Source: Panicum virgatum
Lineage: Eukaryota > Streptophyta > Magnoliopsida > Poales > Poaceae
DNA: 64,000 bases
Direction: 5' to 3'
Assembly (NCBI RefSeq): GCF_016808335.1
Contig: NC_053153.1
Location: 27,638,090-27,702,089 of the forward strand
The translations under genes were made by a program, and so were the position numbers. The notes beneath the pieces are model-generated. The model made no database searches. It saw only the letters and a program-made list of their open reading frames with translations, and had not been told where the DNA came from. Positions 1-10,140 of this stretch are shown in pieces (position 1 is the first letter of the stretch; every line of letters starts with the position of its first letter).

Positions 1-2867
1 ACCCCAAGATAAACAAGGCTACCAACAAGATGACGATAGCGAGTCGGATCAGCGAGGTGTTCGCCATCCGTGGCACGCAGGTGAACACCAAGCTCCATGG
101 GTGTATCAACAGTGCGCTGATCTGTGAGAGCGGCACGAGAAAGAAGATCCTGAATATACTTCTCCTAAGAGAGATAGATGCCAGCAGGCGTGGAAGAGAC
201 CTCAAGACCAAGAAAGTAATGTAGAGGACCAAGATCAGACATCAAGAACTTATCACTGAGGCGCTTCTTCACAAAGTCAATGAACTGAGAGTCATCACCG
301 GTGATAATCATGTCATCAACATAGAGGAGAAGAAGCATGCGGCCACATGGAGAAGTGTGGACAAAGAGGGCAGGATCGTGGTCACTTGGCTTGAAGCTAG
401 CATCAGTAACAACAGAGGAGAAGTGCTCAAACCAGGCCCGAGGAGTCTGCTTGAGCCTGTAAAGGGATCGACGCAACCGACAAACCAAGCCATCCGGGAC
501 AGAAATGCCCGGGGGTGGCTGCATATAGACCTCCTCTTGCAATTCTCCATTAAGAAAAGCATTCTTAACATCAAACTAGGAGATGGACCACTGCCGCACA
601 GAAGCAACAGCAAGGAGAGTCCGGACAGTGGTCATGTGAGCAACAGGAGCAAAAGTCTCATCATAGTCACAACCATGCTCCTGCTAGAAACCACACGCCA
701 CAAGGCGAGCCTTGTAGCGCTCAAGAGAGCCATCAGATCGAGTCTTAATCTTATAGACCCACTTACAAGTAATAGGAGTGGCGTGAGGCGGCAAGGGGAC
801 AAGATCCCATGTACCGGTGCGCTCTAAGGCAGCAATCTCCTCGTACATAGCATGCTGCCAGTCAGGATGGATAGCAGCCTCACGGTAAGTGGTTGGCTCG
901 ACAAGAGAAGCAACAGTGAAGCCATAGCGCTCTGGAGGGTGTAGAGTACCACGATCACGAAGACCATACCGAGGTGACAGGTTTGGAGTAGGTCCAAGGA
1001 GCGAAGGAGAAGACTCAGACGGTGGCTCTGGAGGAGGAGGTCTGGGGCGACGAGTGTAGACGTGAGTGATCTCACGAGAAAGGACCTCAGTGGGAGGAGA
1101 CCCAAGGAGTGACGGAGAGGAATCGCAAGGGGGCTCGCAAGAAGACACATCCAGTGGAGGTGTGGGGACAATAGAAGGAGCAGAAGGAAGTGGTGGGAGA
1201 TTGGGTGGTGGGAAGGAGTGTGAAGAAGATAGCGGAAGAGTCAAGAAAGAGAGGGACTCAGCAGCAGCAGTGGAAGTAGAGCTAGAAGAGGAACGAGGAT
1301 GGTAAGAACGGAATTCATCAAAAGTGACATCCCGAGATATCCTCATCCGACGAGCAACAGGATCATAGCAATGATAACCCTTGTGCTCCGTGCTATAGCC
1401 AAGAAAAACGCACTCAACTGACTGAGCAGTCAGTTTAGTGCGCTCACGAGGAGGAAGAAGGACAAAACAAACACACCCAAAACACCGGAGATGACTGTAA
1501 CGAGGAGCATGACCAAAAAGGCGCTCATAGGGTGTACACCCGTGAAGAACAGAGGAGGGTTGCTTGTTAATAAAGAAGACGGCAGTAGAGACAACCTCAG
1601 CCCAGAAGTGAGGTGGAAGCTCAGAAGAAAGGAGTAAAGCACGAGAAGTCTCAAGAATGTGGCGATGCTTATGCTCGGCAACACCATTTTGAGCGTGAGC
1701 ACCAGGGCAGGAGAACTCAGCAAGAGTACCATGATCAGTAAGGAAGCGCCGATGTGCATCAGAGATGTACTCGCCAGCAGAGTCAGCGCGAAAAGCACGA
1801 ATGGGAGAATCGAACTGTGTGCGAATCATAGTGGCAAACTGCTGGTAAATGGACATAAACTGACCACGAGATGACATAAGATAGATACAGGTAAATCTCG
1901 AATAATCATCAATAAATATGACATAGTAGGAATGATTCCCTTTTGAGACAAAAGGAGCAGGGCCCCATACATCAGAGTGAATGAGATCAAAAGGGCGCTG
2001 CGAGACAGAGTCACTAGAAGGGTAGGGGAGTTGTAGCTGTTTGCCAAGCTTACAACCCGTACAATGAAGAGCAACATCTCCAGAAACAGGACCTAGAACA
2101 CCACTACCAACAAGAGTGGAAAGCCTTGAGCCAAAGAGATGTCCAAGACGACGATGCCACTGAGCAAAAGTAGTGGTAATGGAGGCAGCCGATGCAGAAG
2201 CAGGAGAACTGGATGAGTGACTCGCTAGAGTAGTGGAAGGAAGTCATAGCCAGTCAAGCTCCCATAGGCGCTGAGAGTCATGACGCCTAGGCCAAGTCCC
2301 CACCAGAAGCCCCGTGTGAAGATCCTGAACACAACAAGAATCAGACTTAAGAATGATACGGCAGCCATGATCAGTGATCTGACCAGCGGACATCAACTGC
2401 ATGTTGAGCTGAGGAACATGAAAAGAAGATGTAGAAAGAACACCCCGACCAGCAACTGGAAGAGAGGTGCCATCAGCTGTCTGAACAATAGGCGGTGGAT
2501 CAACACGAGAAAAAGAGGACAGCTGACTGGAATCTGGAGTCATATGAAAAGAGGCACCGAAATCAAGAAACCACTTGGATGATATACCTGAGGGAGGAGG
2601 TGGTGGAGACGGACCCGAGGCCTGAACAGTAGTGCCAGAGGGAGGAACAGCATTGAGACGGCGGAACAATGTGAGGACCTCCTGCTCCAAAGCAGAAACT
2701 GAGCGAGCAGTACTGGAGCTGCTAGACTGACCACGGCGAGCCTTCTTATCGCGCTGCTTCTTGCGACAAACATCCTCAGTATGGCGATCTTTGCCACCGT
2801 AGTGGCACCAATCAACAGAGTCGGCATGCTCCGTCGAGGCCGGTGGCTGAGAAGTAGCGGTGGGCAA
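1..2867 (-). pseudogene. copia pol: zinc knuckle, protease, integrase, partial reverse transcriptase
   Basis: Reading on the minus strand: a zinc knuckle near 2800 whose second cysteine position is glycine (CHYGGKDRHTEDVC); a protease motif near 2560 reading DFGAS where the family has D-S/T-G-A; an integrase with an HHCC-like region (about 2060-2170), a catalytic FIDDYSR tract near 1900 and a QNGVAE tract near 1690; a linker rich in Pro and Ser (about 950-1300); and a reverse transcriptase with VYKIK...[10 protein letters not shown] before the stop at 684 and the catalytic YVDDM near 320. Stops at 2244 (TGA), 684, 576 and 165 (TAG) all lie in one frame, and coding continues in that frame to base 1. 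Both the knuckle and the protease have lost key residues, so this copy is inactive. Confidence 0.88.
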
Positions 2868-2897
2868 GAGTGGTACTCGAGCAGCCAGAACAGAGGA

Positions 2898-3656
2898 CTA
2901 CGGAGCTCCACTCATACCCTCCGCCCGTAGACGAGTCTCCTCAGCACGTAGCTCCGGCATCACCTCGTCGAGAGATGGGTGAGGCCGACGGGTCAGGAGC
3001 TGGGACCTGACAACCTCAAACTCAGGGCGAAGGCGGGAGAGAAACTCATGAAGACGAAGAGTCTCCCGCTGTCCCCGGTGACGATCGCAGCATGTGCAAG
3101 TACCACTAGCACAGAACTCCGCACCCAAGGTGTCGAGGCGGTGCCACACTACGGACATCTGACGATGGAACTCCTCCACAGTAGAGTTGTGCTGCCGAAG
3201 TGATTGGGCCTCCTCAACCACCACGAGGTACAAGGCCTCATTACGAATCTCGTAGCTCCGGCGGAGGTGGGCCCACATCAAGTGAGAAGTGGAGAGACCA
3301 CAGAGGGACAATGAGATGCCGACCTCCATGCTTGCAAGGAGGATTGCCTTGGCACAGGCCTCCTCACACAGCCAGATCGCTTGAGCGTCAACATTGGACT
3401 GGTAGGTGTCCATCTCAACCTCAAACGCCTCCAGGAGAGGCTTCTTGATCTCATCAGTCGCATCAGGTGCATAGGTGGGCGGAGTGGGAAGGTGGGGAGT
3501 AGGCGAACAAGGCCGCTCACCCGTGAGATAACACCATAGCTGCTGTCCGCCCATGTGCACCTCCATGTGGAAGGCAAACTCACTCCAATTGGTGCCGGTG
3601 AACAAAACAGGACACCGAGGAACGGGTATAGCACCTGGTCGAGCAAGGGAGGCCAT
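2898..3656 (-). pseudogene. copia gag (capsid-like), 252 residues
   Basis: It begins with an ATG at 3656, directly after the leader. The product resembles the copia-type gag (UBN2/retrotran-gag families), with a tract reading LWCYLTGE near residue 40 and a W-H-R-L-D-T-L region near residue 170. The frame ends at a TAG (2898-2900) but continues in the same frame into zinc-knuckle and protease sequence, so the stop is probably a mutation inside a gag-pol frame. Function by family: it would package the RNA in cytoplasmic particles. Confidence 0.8.
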
Positions 3657-3982
3657 GACAGCAGCACTCTATTTCTTTTTTTTTTTAGGGGAAGACAACA
3701 GAGGCAGGGGAAGTAGAGGAGTCGCTAAAAGCAGAGCAGGCGCGCAGGCGAAGCGGAGCAGCCGCGCGCTGCAGCGGAAGGAAGAAATGGGAGGTTGGGG
3801 GGAGGGGGGCACGCAGGAGAGCACGCCGGAGCAGAGCCGCAGCGCAGGAGGTCGGCGCGGACCGGAGGCGGCGCAGGAGACCGCAGGGTCGGCGGTGACG
3901 GGTGGTGCGGACGCGGCGCGGCCCTGCGGGAGACCGGCGGCGGGGCGGACAGGCGGCGCGCGGGCCAGCACGCGCGCAGGGC

Positions 3983-4107
3983 CGGGAGGCGGCAGATCCG
4001 GCGGCGGTGCGCCACAGAGGCGCGGGCCAGCGGCGGATCCGGTGGCGGCGCGCCGCAGAGGGGCGGGCCAGCGGCGGATCCGGCGGCGCAGAGGCGCGGG
4101 CCGGCGT
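3983..4107. repeat. 41-bp tandem repeat, three copies, in the copia leader
   Basis: The GATCC core recurs at 3995, 4036 and 4077, an exact 41-bp spacing, within a GC-rich block between the LTR and gag (3657-4277). Long open frames here are a by-product of the GC content. No coding domain is seen in the 620-bp leader. Confidence 0.8.
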
Positions 4108-4265
4108 TTGATGCGCCCCGTAGAGGAGCTGGCCGGCGTTTACAGAGGAAGGGAGTGGAGGGAGGGAGAAGAGGGGGAGCTGCCTTCGCCAACCGGCGGT
4201 GGTGACTCACCGGCGTCTCGCCGGAGGCAAGCCGGCGACGGGAGGTCCAAGGATCCTAACCCTAG

Positions 4266-4277
4266 GCTGTGGTACCA
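4266..4277 (-). other. primer-binding site of the copia element (initiator tRNA-Met type)
   Basis: Immediately after the LTR on the minus strand the sequence reads TGGTACCACAGC. This matches 10 of 12 positions of the usual plant PBS TGGTATCAGAGC, complementary to initiator tRNA-Met. Confidence 0.7.
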
Positions 4278-4398
4278 TGTTAGGAAATGAGCAACTCAAG
4301 TGTATTCCATGCCCAATGGGGCTAATAACTAAATGTACAATATGCAAGGAGCACCCTATACTACTGACTAAGTACATAAGATGCATATACATCTAACA
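4278..4398 (-). repeat. copia 5' LTR, 121 bp
   Basis: On the minus strand it begins TGTTAG and ends CTAACA, a perfect 6-bp terminal inverted repeat, and it abuts the PBS. The upstream flank (4399 onward) is intron sequence of the aspartic protease gene. Confidence 0.85.
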
Positions 4399-4577
4399 CC
4401 TTCATCATTGTATACCATTTGAAGCATTTGGTGTAGGAAAAGTACTAACTGTTGTGCCTTCGAAAAAGCAAACAATAAAACAGTAGAATAGTATAACATC
4501 ATAGCAACCACCCTAAGTGCCTAATACTACAAATGGTATGGAACGACTCAAGATTTATATTACTGCAGCAAACTTAC

Positions 4578-7500
4578 GCCCTATAATATTGAGCTTCATG
4601 CTCTTGACAATTGCCAGGCAATAAACATATTCATGTTCCTGAACATCAAATACAAATGGTTAGAAAATGTTATCAAACAAAAATATTACTTCAAGCTTAT
4701 AGTAGATAAAACTTTACAAATACAAGGACCAAGATCTCAATAATACCTGAATTGAGATTACTTGCCCTGGATCAATCACAGGAAACAGACTTCCACTTAC
4801 TGTTCTCAGGATTATATCAGGAGTTGGAATCCTTGCTTCACCAGAGCTGGACAAGTTAGCCTATGTCATTTGCCATTGGATGACAAAAGATTTAAAGTAA
4901 TGGTCGCATATAACAGTTCATAAAATGACCTCAGATCATAGCAATATTCAAAAGGAATTCTCGAGTCAGCAGCATGGCGATTTGCTTGAACTTGTGCGTG
5001 AAACTGAAAATGGAGGACAAAACAACAATTAGTCCAAAACATATTCTCATTTTGCCCAAATACAAATTTCAATCTTGATGAAAAAAAAAAACTTAACTTT
5101 TTGGTCAAAGATAAATTTTCATATCAGATTATTTACTTACAGTCTGGGTTATATATGTATATGCTGGGTCCGCCAAGTATGTGAAGGAGGTACCAGTGTC
5201 GAAAATAGTACTGAATTCCAAGTCTGTTAGCTTATTTTCAATGGCAATCCCAGTGATACTGATGGTGTAGGTGGGACTAGACAACAATAAATAATAAAAA
5301 AAGGTGACAAATTAACAGGAGGCAAAAGATATAACATAAAAGTGTAATTATAGAGACAGGTAAGCGAACAAATTTTGCTCACTGTCGTTGGTTGATATCA
5401 AGAGGTGTCTCTTGTTGGTCCGAGCTTCCTTGATCTCCAAAGTTTATCCTCCCAATACCATCACGTCCAAAGCACATCGAGAAGGAGTTAGGTATCAGAC
5501 CTTTCTGCGCTAAAATGCTTGGAACTGAAGCCTTGTCTATTCCAAGTCCAAAAAGGCCATTAGGAGCAGCAGCATCCAGAAATGACCCAGTTTGAGTCTG
5601 TCCACAACTAATTAACAAAAAAGTATAAAAAATGTCAAATACTGCATTGAATGCATTTGCAAGTAGATCCAGACTCCAGAGTAAATGATTACCCAAGCAT
5701 TATCTGCGCCTTAAGAATGTGAGGATGTGAATTCTCCGTTGAGAGATAAAGTACATCCTCAACTAAAAATCCAGAAGATGATGTGCCCGCAGAGACATAC
5801 ACCATCTTGTATGGACATTGTGATGTCGTGGAGCATTCTTTTTGAAGATCACAAAAGTTGCTACTGCATGGAATGACTTTGCTAGTTGATGACATACCAG
5901 GGTTGTAAAAGGAAGCCTAAAAATCAGCTAGTTAGTAGTGATGCAAGAAACTAAACATAAATTTCCAGATCAGTAGTTCAGCACCAACGGAGTCGCCTAA
6001 ATAGTGGAAATAGTCAAGCACATCAACCCATGAACAACCACAAAATCATTCACTTTTGAGGATGGCATACATACTATACCTAATTTTAACTATGTCAAAG
6101 ATGAAACATGGGACTTATTTGGATAAAACCTACTAGAGGCAATTGACCAACAATTTCTGAGCAAAAATGTCTGCCAAAACACCAAAGGTAGTAGTCCAAT
6201 GACTGACATCATTGATAGCAATTGACAATAGTGGTGGTTTCAAGATTTTGCTGAGCCATTAAGTAGAGAAGACAAAAGAGAGAATAAGAGAACTTTGAGG
6301 AGAAAGAAGGGAGTTGATCTGGATCAGTGAGAGCCTAGGTGGAGATAAACATTGGAGGATGAAGAATCTTTCATGTTGAGCACAGTGTCAATGTCAGTGC
6401 AAGGGTCAAACTTTATTACCATGCAATATCACGTTTGGAGTAATGGAATTTGGTCGATAGTTGCAAAAAACAGGTGAATTTTCGATGTTGTGGCATGTGA
6501 GAAGCATCGTCCACAACAGAACAATGTTCTGAATAACAATTTCAATTCATAGTGATATGCATGATATACAACTAACCTACCACATGGGTAATAGCCATCA
6601 AATTGCATAAACGTCCATTTGACTCAATGCAGTCATCAAATTGTGATAACCAATGAAAACGAGCTTCACAATCACAGTTTAGAGATGAAGTTAAGTACAA
6701 CACTTGACTCTTTGATTACCAAACAAGCAAAACAGATCAAGCATTAGACTCACAATGTCTCTAAGCACGAAAATGGTTACCTGGAAGACACATAAATGGA
6801 AGAAATAGCACAAAAATTATATCCAACGGTTGATAGACAGCATACAGAACTAATTTTAGCAGGAATTAAATCCTAAAGACTAACAGTTCACAATCTGCTG
6901 AAGCTAGAATCCTTGTAAACACAGGCAACGTGCATTGACATTCTACTCTGAGTCCTAAACCACCGCCTCATCGATCGAAGGATCCACAATATTCTGAAGA
7001 CAGGAGCTCTTACTGATCCCGAAGCAGCCGTCGCAGGCGGCGTGCAGCTATCACACTGGCACGGCAGCCAGAAGAGGTCGCTCCCAGTGTCCAGAGCCAC
7101 CATGAACGTTTGCCCTGGTGTGCCTACGGTCACGAGAGCATAGTGCAAACTACACAAGAATCCAGAGAAATGTAATTTATCAGATGAAATTCTCCAATAC
7201 AGCACAACATATGCATACACAATTTTGATGACTGGGGGATACGAGAGAGTCCTTACAATCCGAGGTTGCTGACCTTGAGGGTGGCGTTTCCCTCGGCGAA
7301 AGTTAGCGGAGGGGCCTCGCCGCTACCTCCAGCACCAGCAGCCGACATCGCGTGGTGACGGTCGTGCTCGGCAAGGGCGGCGACATACGCAGCACCGCCA
7401 GGGGCCGGCCACCCGCCGGGGAGCGCGTGCCCGCGGGCCTCCAGCCACCGCCGCACAGGCGCGGAGAACCGGTGGTGGAACTCAAGCGACGGCGTCGTCT

Positions 7501-7579
7501 GAACAGCGCCACCGCGGCCCAGAGAGGCGGCGGCAAAAAGGAGGAACAGCAACAAAGCGTTGAAGAGTCGGGAGGTCAT
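4578..7579 (-). CDS. aspartic protease (pepsin-like, A1 family), eight exons, 3' end outside window
   Basis: A plant pepsin-like endopeptidase of the group whose secreted precursor runs from a signal peptide to two DTG active sites. Exons on the minus strand are 7579-7257, 7149-7014, 5916-5693, 5607-5383, 5276-5141, 5003-4930, 4846-4747 and 4638-4578. All junctions have GT donors and AG acceptors, and phases agree, giving 426 residues plus one base. The chosen ATG (7579) is followed by a hydrophobic signal peptide (about residues 4-20). The first active site is DTGSDLFWLPC near residue 128, the second FDTGTSFTYL near residue 329. The frame is intact throughout. The last exon ends just before the position where the family has NFMTG; no such exon exists between 4577 and the copia LTR at 4398, so the C-terminal exon or exons must lie beyond the copia insertion. 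The second intron (5917-7013) shows no other feature. Confidence 0.9.
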
Positions 7580-7735
7580 CTGAGAGGTGACCACATGTGA
7601 TCCGGCGAATCAGGGCTCGGATGAAGCTGCTTGGGCAGCGGCGGTGACCGGCGTCGTGGTTCCGACTCCGGCGAGAGTAACGACGGCGGCGTTGCAATTG
7701 GCGTAGCGGTGTGGGCTGCGCTGGGTTGGTCTGCT
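7580..7735 (-). promoter_or_regulatory. short 5' flank of the aspartic protease gene
   Basis: Only about 150 bp of apparently unique, GC-rich sequence separates the protease ATG from the duplicated transposon at 7724-8989. I see no clear TATA box in it, so core promoter function may depend on transposon-derived DNA. This is inference from position. Confidence 0.35.
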
Positions 7736-8581
7736 TTAGGTCCCTTCTTCGCCTTTGGTTGGGATTTCGCTTGCGGCTTTCGGCTCCAAAAAAGCCAAAA
7801 GCTAAATCAAAAGGCCCAACGGCAGCTGGTTTTTTTCCCAAAAATAGTTTTCACCCTAATCCAAATCAAACTACCATCTTCCCCTGCTTTTACTGGCTTT
7901 TGGATCAAAAAATTACCCATCTGCCACTGGTTATGTAGATAACGGTTCGCTTCTATCTTTTTCGTCCTTCTCTCGCTCTCGCGACCGCTTCCTCGCCGGC
8001 ACCCAACCGCCTCCTCGCCGACGCCCCTCACCTCCGGTCGCCGTCCGCTCCAGCGCCCCTCCCCGACACTCCTCTCCACCGCAGGAGCGGGGTGGAGTCC
8101 TAGGCGCGCTCCACCACGAGTGAGCCGCTGCCGGCTCGGGCTCCGCCCCCATGGTTGGTCTACTTTAGGGTCCCTTTGCCCTTTTGATTGGGCTTTCGCC
8201 TACGCCTTTCAGCTCCAAAAGTCAAAAGCTAAATCAAAAGGCCCAAAAGCAGCTGGTACTTTTGCCCAAAAATAGTTTTCACCCTAATACAAATAAAAAG
8301 TACCATCTCTCCCGGCTTTTACTGGCTTTTGGGTCACAAAATTACCCAGCTGCCACTGGTTATGTAGATAACGGTTCGCTTTTTTCTTTTCCGTCCTTCT
8401 CTCCCTCTCGCGACCGCTTCCTCGGCGGCACCCCACCATCTCCTCGCCGGCGCCCCTTACCTCCGGCCATCCTCCGCTCCGGTGCCCCTCCCCGACACTC
8501 CCTCTCCGCCGCAGGAGCGGGGTGGAGTCCCAGGGCGCGCTCCACCGCGAGTGAGCCGCCGCCGGTTCGGATTCCGCCCTC
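7724..8581. repeat. tandem duplication, 429-bp period
   Basis: The block beginning GGTTGGTCTGCTTTAGG at 7724 is repeated from 8153 with the same order of landmarks: AAAAGGCCCAA, CAAAAATAGTTTTCACCCTAAT, GGTTATGTAGATAACGGTTCGC, CTCTCGCGACCGCTTCCTCG, GCAGGAGCGGGGTGGAGTCC. The two units differ by scattered substitutions and small indels. Confidence 0.9.
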
Positions 8582-8986
8582 AGGGTGCACTCCGCCACGA
8601 GCGAGTTGCCGTCGGCTTGGGCTCCGCCCCGAGGGCGAGCTTCGCCGCACGCGCCGCTAGCAACGCAAGCCTTCGTGGCGAGGCCCCAAGCCTGCTCAGA
8701 CAACTGCGGTGGCGCGGCCAGCCTCAGCGGCCTGCCCCTTCCAGGGAGAGAGAGGAAGAAGATTGGTGAGAGAGAGGAGGACGAAGATGAGGTGTGAGAG
8801 AGAGAGGAAGAAGAAGTAATTTGTCTCTATGACGTGTAGGGTCTGCTCGTAAGTGAAAGAAGCTTTATCCAAAGCCACAGCTGCTCAACCAAACGAGCTT
8901 CCAGACAACACACCCACATCATGCTTTTCCAAAAGCCACAGCCTACAATAGCTTTTCCAAAAGCCACAGTCCAACCAAACACACCC
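7739..8986. mobile_element. non-autonomous DNA transposon with TTA flanks (Harbinger-like), left half duplicated
   Basis: The right end reads ...ACCAAACACACCC followed by TTA (8987-8989). Two left ends, each preceded by TTA, begin GGTCCCTT (7739) and GGGTCCCTTTG (8168). Short runs of CCAAAAGC and TTTTGG recur inside. TTA target duplications and a GGGT start fit the PIF/Harbinger group, but the terminal inverted repeats match only weakly, so the superfamily is tentative. No transposase is encoded. Confidence 0.5.
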
Positions 8987-8989
8987 TTA

Positions 8990-10043
8990 GGCATGGACTG
9001 CTCCCCTCCACAAAGTTCAGCTCTGCTATCAAATCTTCATGCCAAGCCCTACAAGTTGTCCAAACAGGCAGCCAAGCCCGCCCTGGCTAGGCCCGACAAA
9101 CTTAGTGCTGGGTCGGGCTCGGCACTACACCCTACTATGCCGGACTGTGCCAGCCTACGGGCTGCATTAACAACGCAGGCATGGGCCCATAGAACTATTT
9201 CGAGTCGGGCTAGCCTGTGATGCATGGGCACATTGCATGTGCCCTATCGACCCAGAGCCCGCAAGGGAGGAAGGTGGCGGCTCGGTGGGGTTGTGAGGTG
9301 AGAGTAGGAGAGTGGGAGGGGATCGGCGCCAGTTCGGTGGGTGCGAGTCCTATCCTCGTAGAGGAGAGGGGGGTAGGGAGGAGCAACATGGGTGGTTAAG
9401 GAGAGGGGGAGGGGAGAGGAGCCGGTGATGGAGGAGAGGAGAGAGCGAGCCACGCCGGCCATGGAAGAGAGAAGAGGTGGAGCCACGTCAGTGGTGGGGG
9501 AGAGGAGGGAGAAGCGGTGCCAGCGATGGAGGAGAGGAGTGGGGGAGCGACACCGCAATAGAGGAGAGGATAGGGGGAGCCACACTAGCGGTGGAGTAGA
9601 GGATAAGGGGAGTGGCATCGGCGGCGGAGCGGAGGAGCTCCATGCATGAGAAGGATGGCGGCTGCACATGAGAGAGAGACGTGCGGCGGAGAGGGCAATG
9701 GTGAGACTGAGAGGCAAGTGGTGGCGAGTGAAGGAGGACTGAGGAGTCTAACTGCTAGAGATTTTTTGCTTCATCTGTATGGAGCATAGGGTAACGGGCT
9801 GGCTCTTCTAACCGTGCTAGATCAGTTCAACTTCACAAGATTTAAACTAAAATGATTGATTATGACTGAACAAAAAAACTCAAATTTACTTGTCCTATGG
9901 AGTACGAAGTACACCTATGTGCCCATGCGGGTCGTGGCTGGTGTCGGCGTCAACTATCGAGGGACGGAGTGAGGGATGTCATCACTAGGCCAGTAGGCCT
10001 CCTACCATTGACCACCGAGCACGAGCAGCAATTGCAGCTTCCC
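8990..10043. other. unassigned stretch
   Basis: No gene is supported. 8990-9290 is rich in GGGC and GCCC words, 9290-9720 is dominated by purine-rich repeats on the plus strand, and 9720-10043 is ordinary sequence without a recognised domain. Confidence 0.5.
9405..9640. repeat. degenerate purine-rich minisatellite, unit about 33 bp
   Basis: About six imperfect units of the form GCCAC(n)GTGG(n)GGAGAGGA follow each other. Length and sequence vary between units, so the apparent reading frames on both strands are low-complexity artefacts. Confidence 0.65.
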
Positions 10044-10140
10044 TTATGTGCGGCAGTAAGGGGTTTGAGGCAAGCGAAACCCTGTAGGGGAACTACACTG
10101 TAGCGTCATCTCCAATATAGAGTAATAAGGAGACACCACC

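Larger units (their letters stand above)
1..4398 (-). mobile_element. Ty1/copia LTR retrotransposon, 5' part, decayed
   Basis: The order on the minus strand is LTR (4278-4398), primer-binding site, GC-rich leader, gag, protease, integrase, then the start of reverse transcriptase, which is the copia order. The RNase H end and the second LTR lie left of the window. Gag and pol share one frame from 3656 to the window edge, broken by in-frame stops at 2898, 2244, 684, 576 and 165, so this copy cannot make a full polyprotein. It sits inside an intron of the aspartic protease gene, in the same orientation as that gene. The 121-bp LTR is short for a copia element. The target-site duplication cannot be tested because the other end is not visible. 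Confidence 0.9.

Noticed and set aside
3553..4290. Long plus-strand open frame opposite the copia leader
   Set aside because: It is antisense to the copia gag start and the 41-bp repeats, very rich in Gly, Arg and Ala with no domain; a composition effect.
9244..9717. Minus-strand frame of 157 codons opposite the purine-rich minisatellite
   Set aside because: It is a low-complexity Leu/Pro/Ser translation of repeats.
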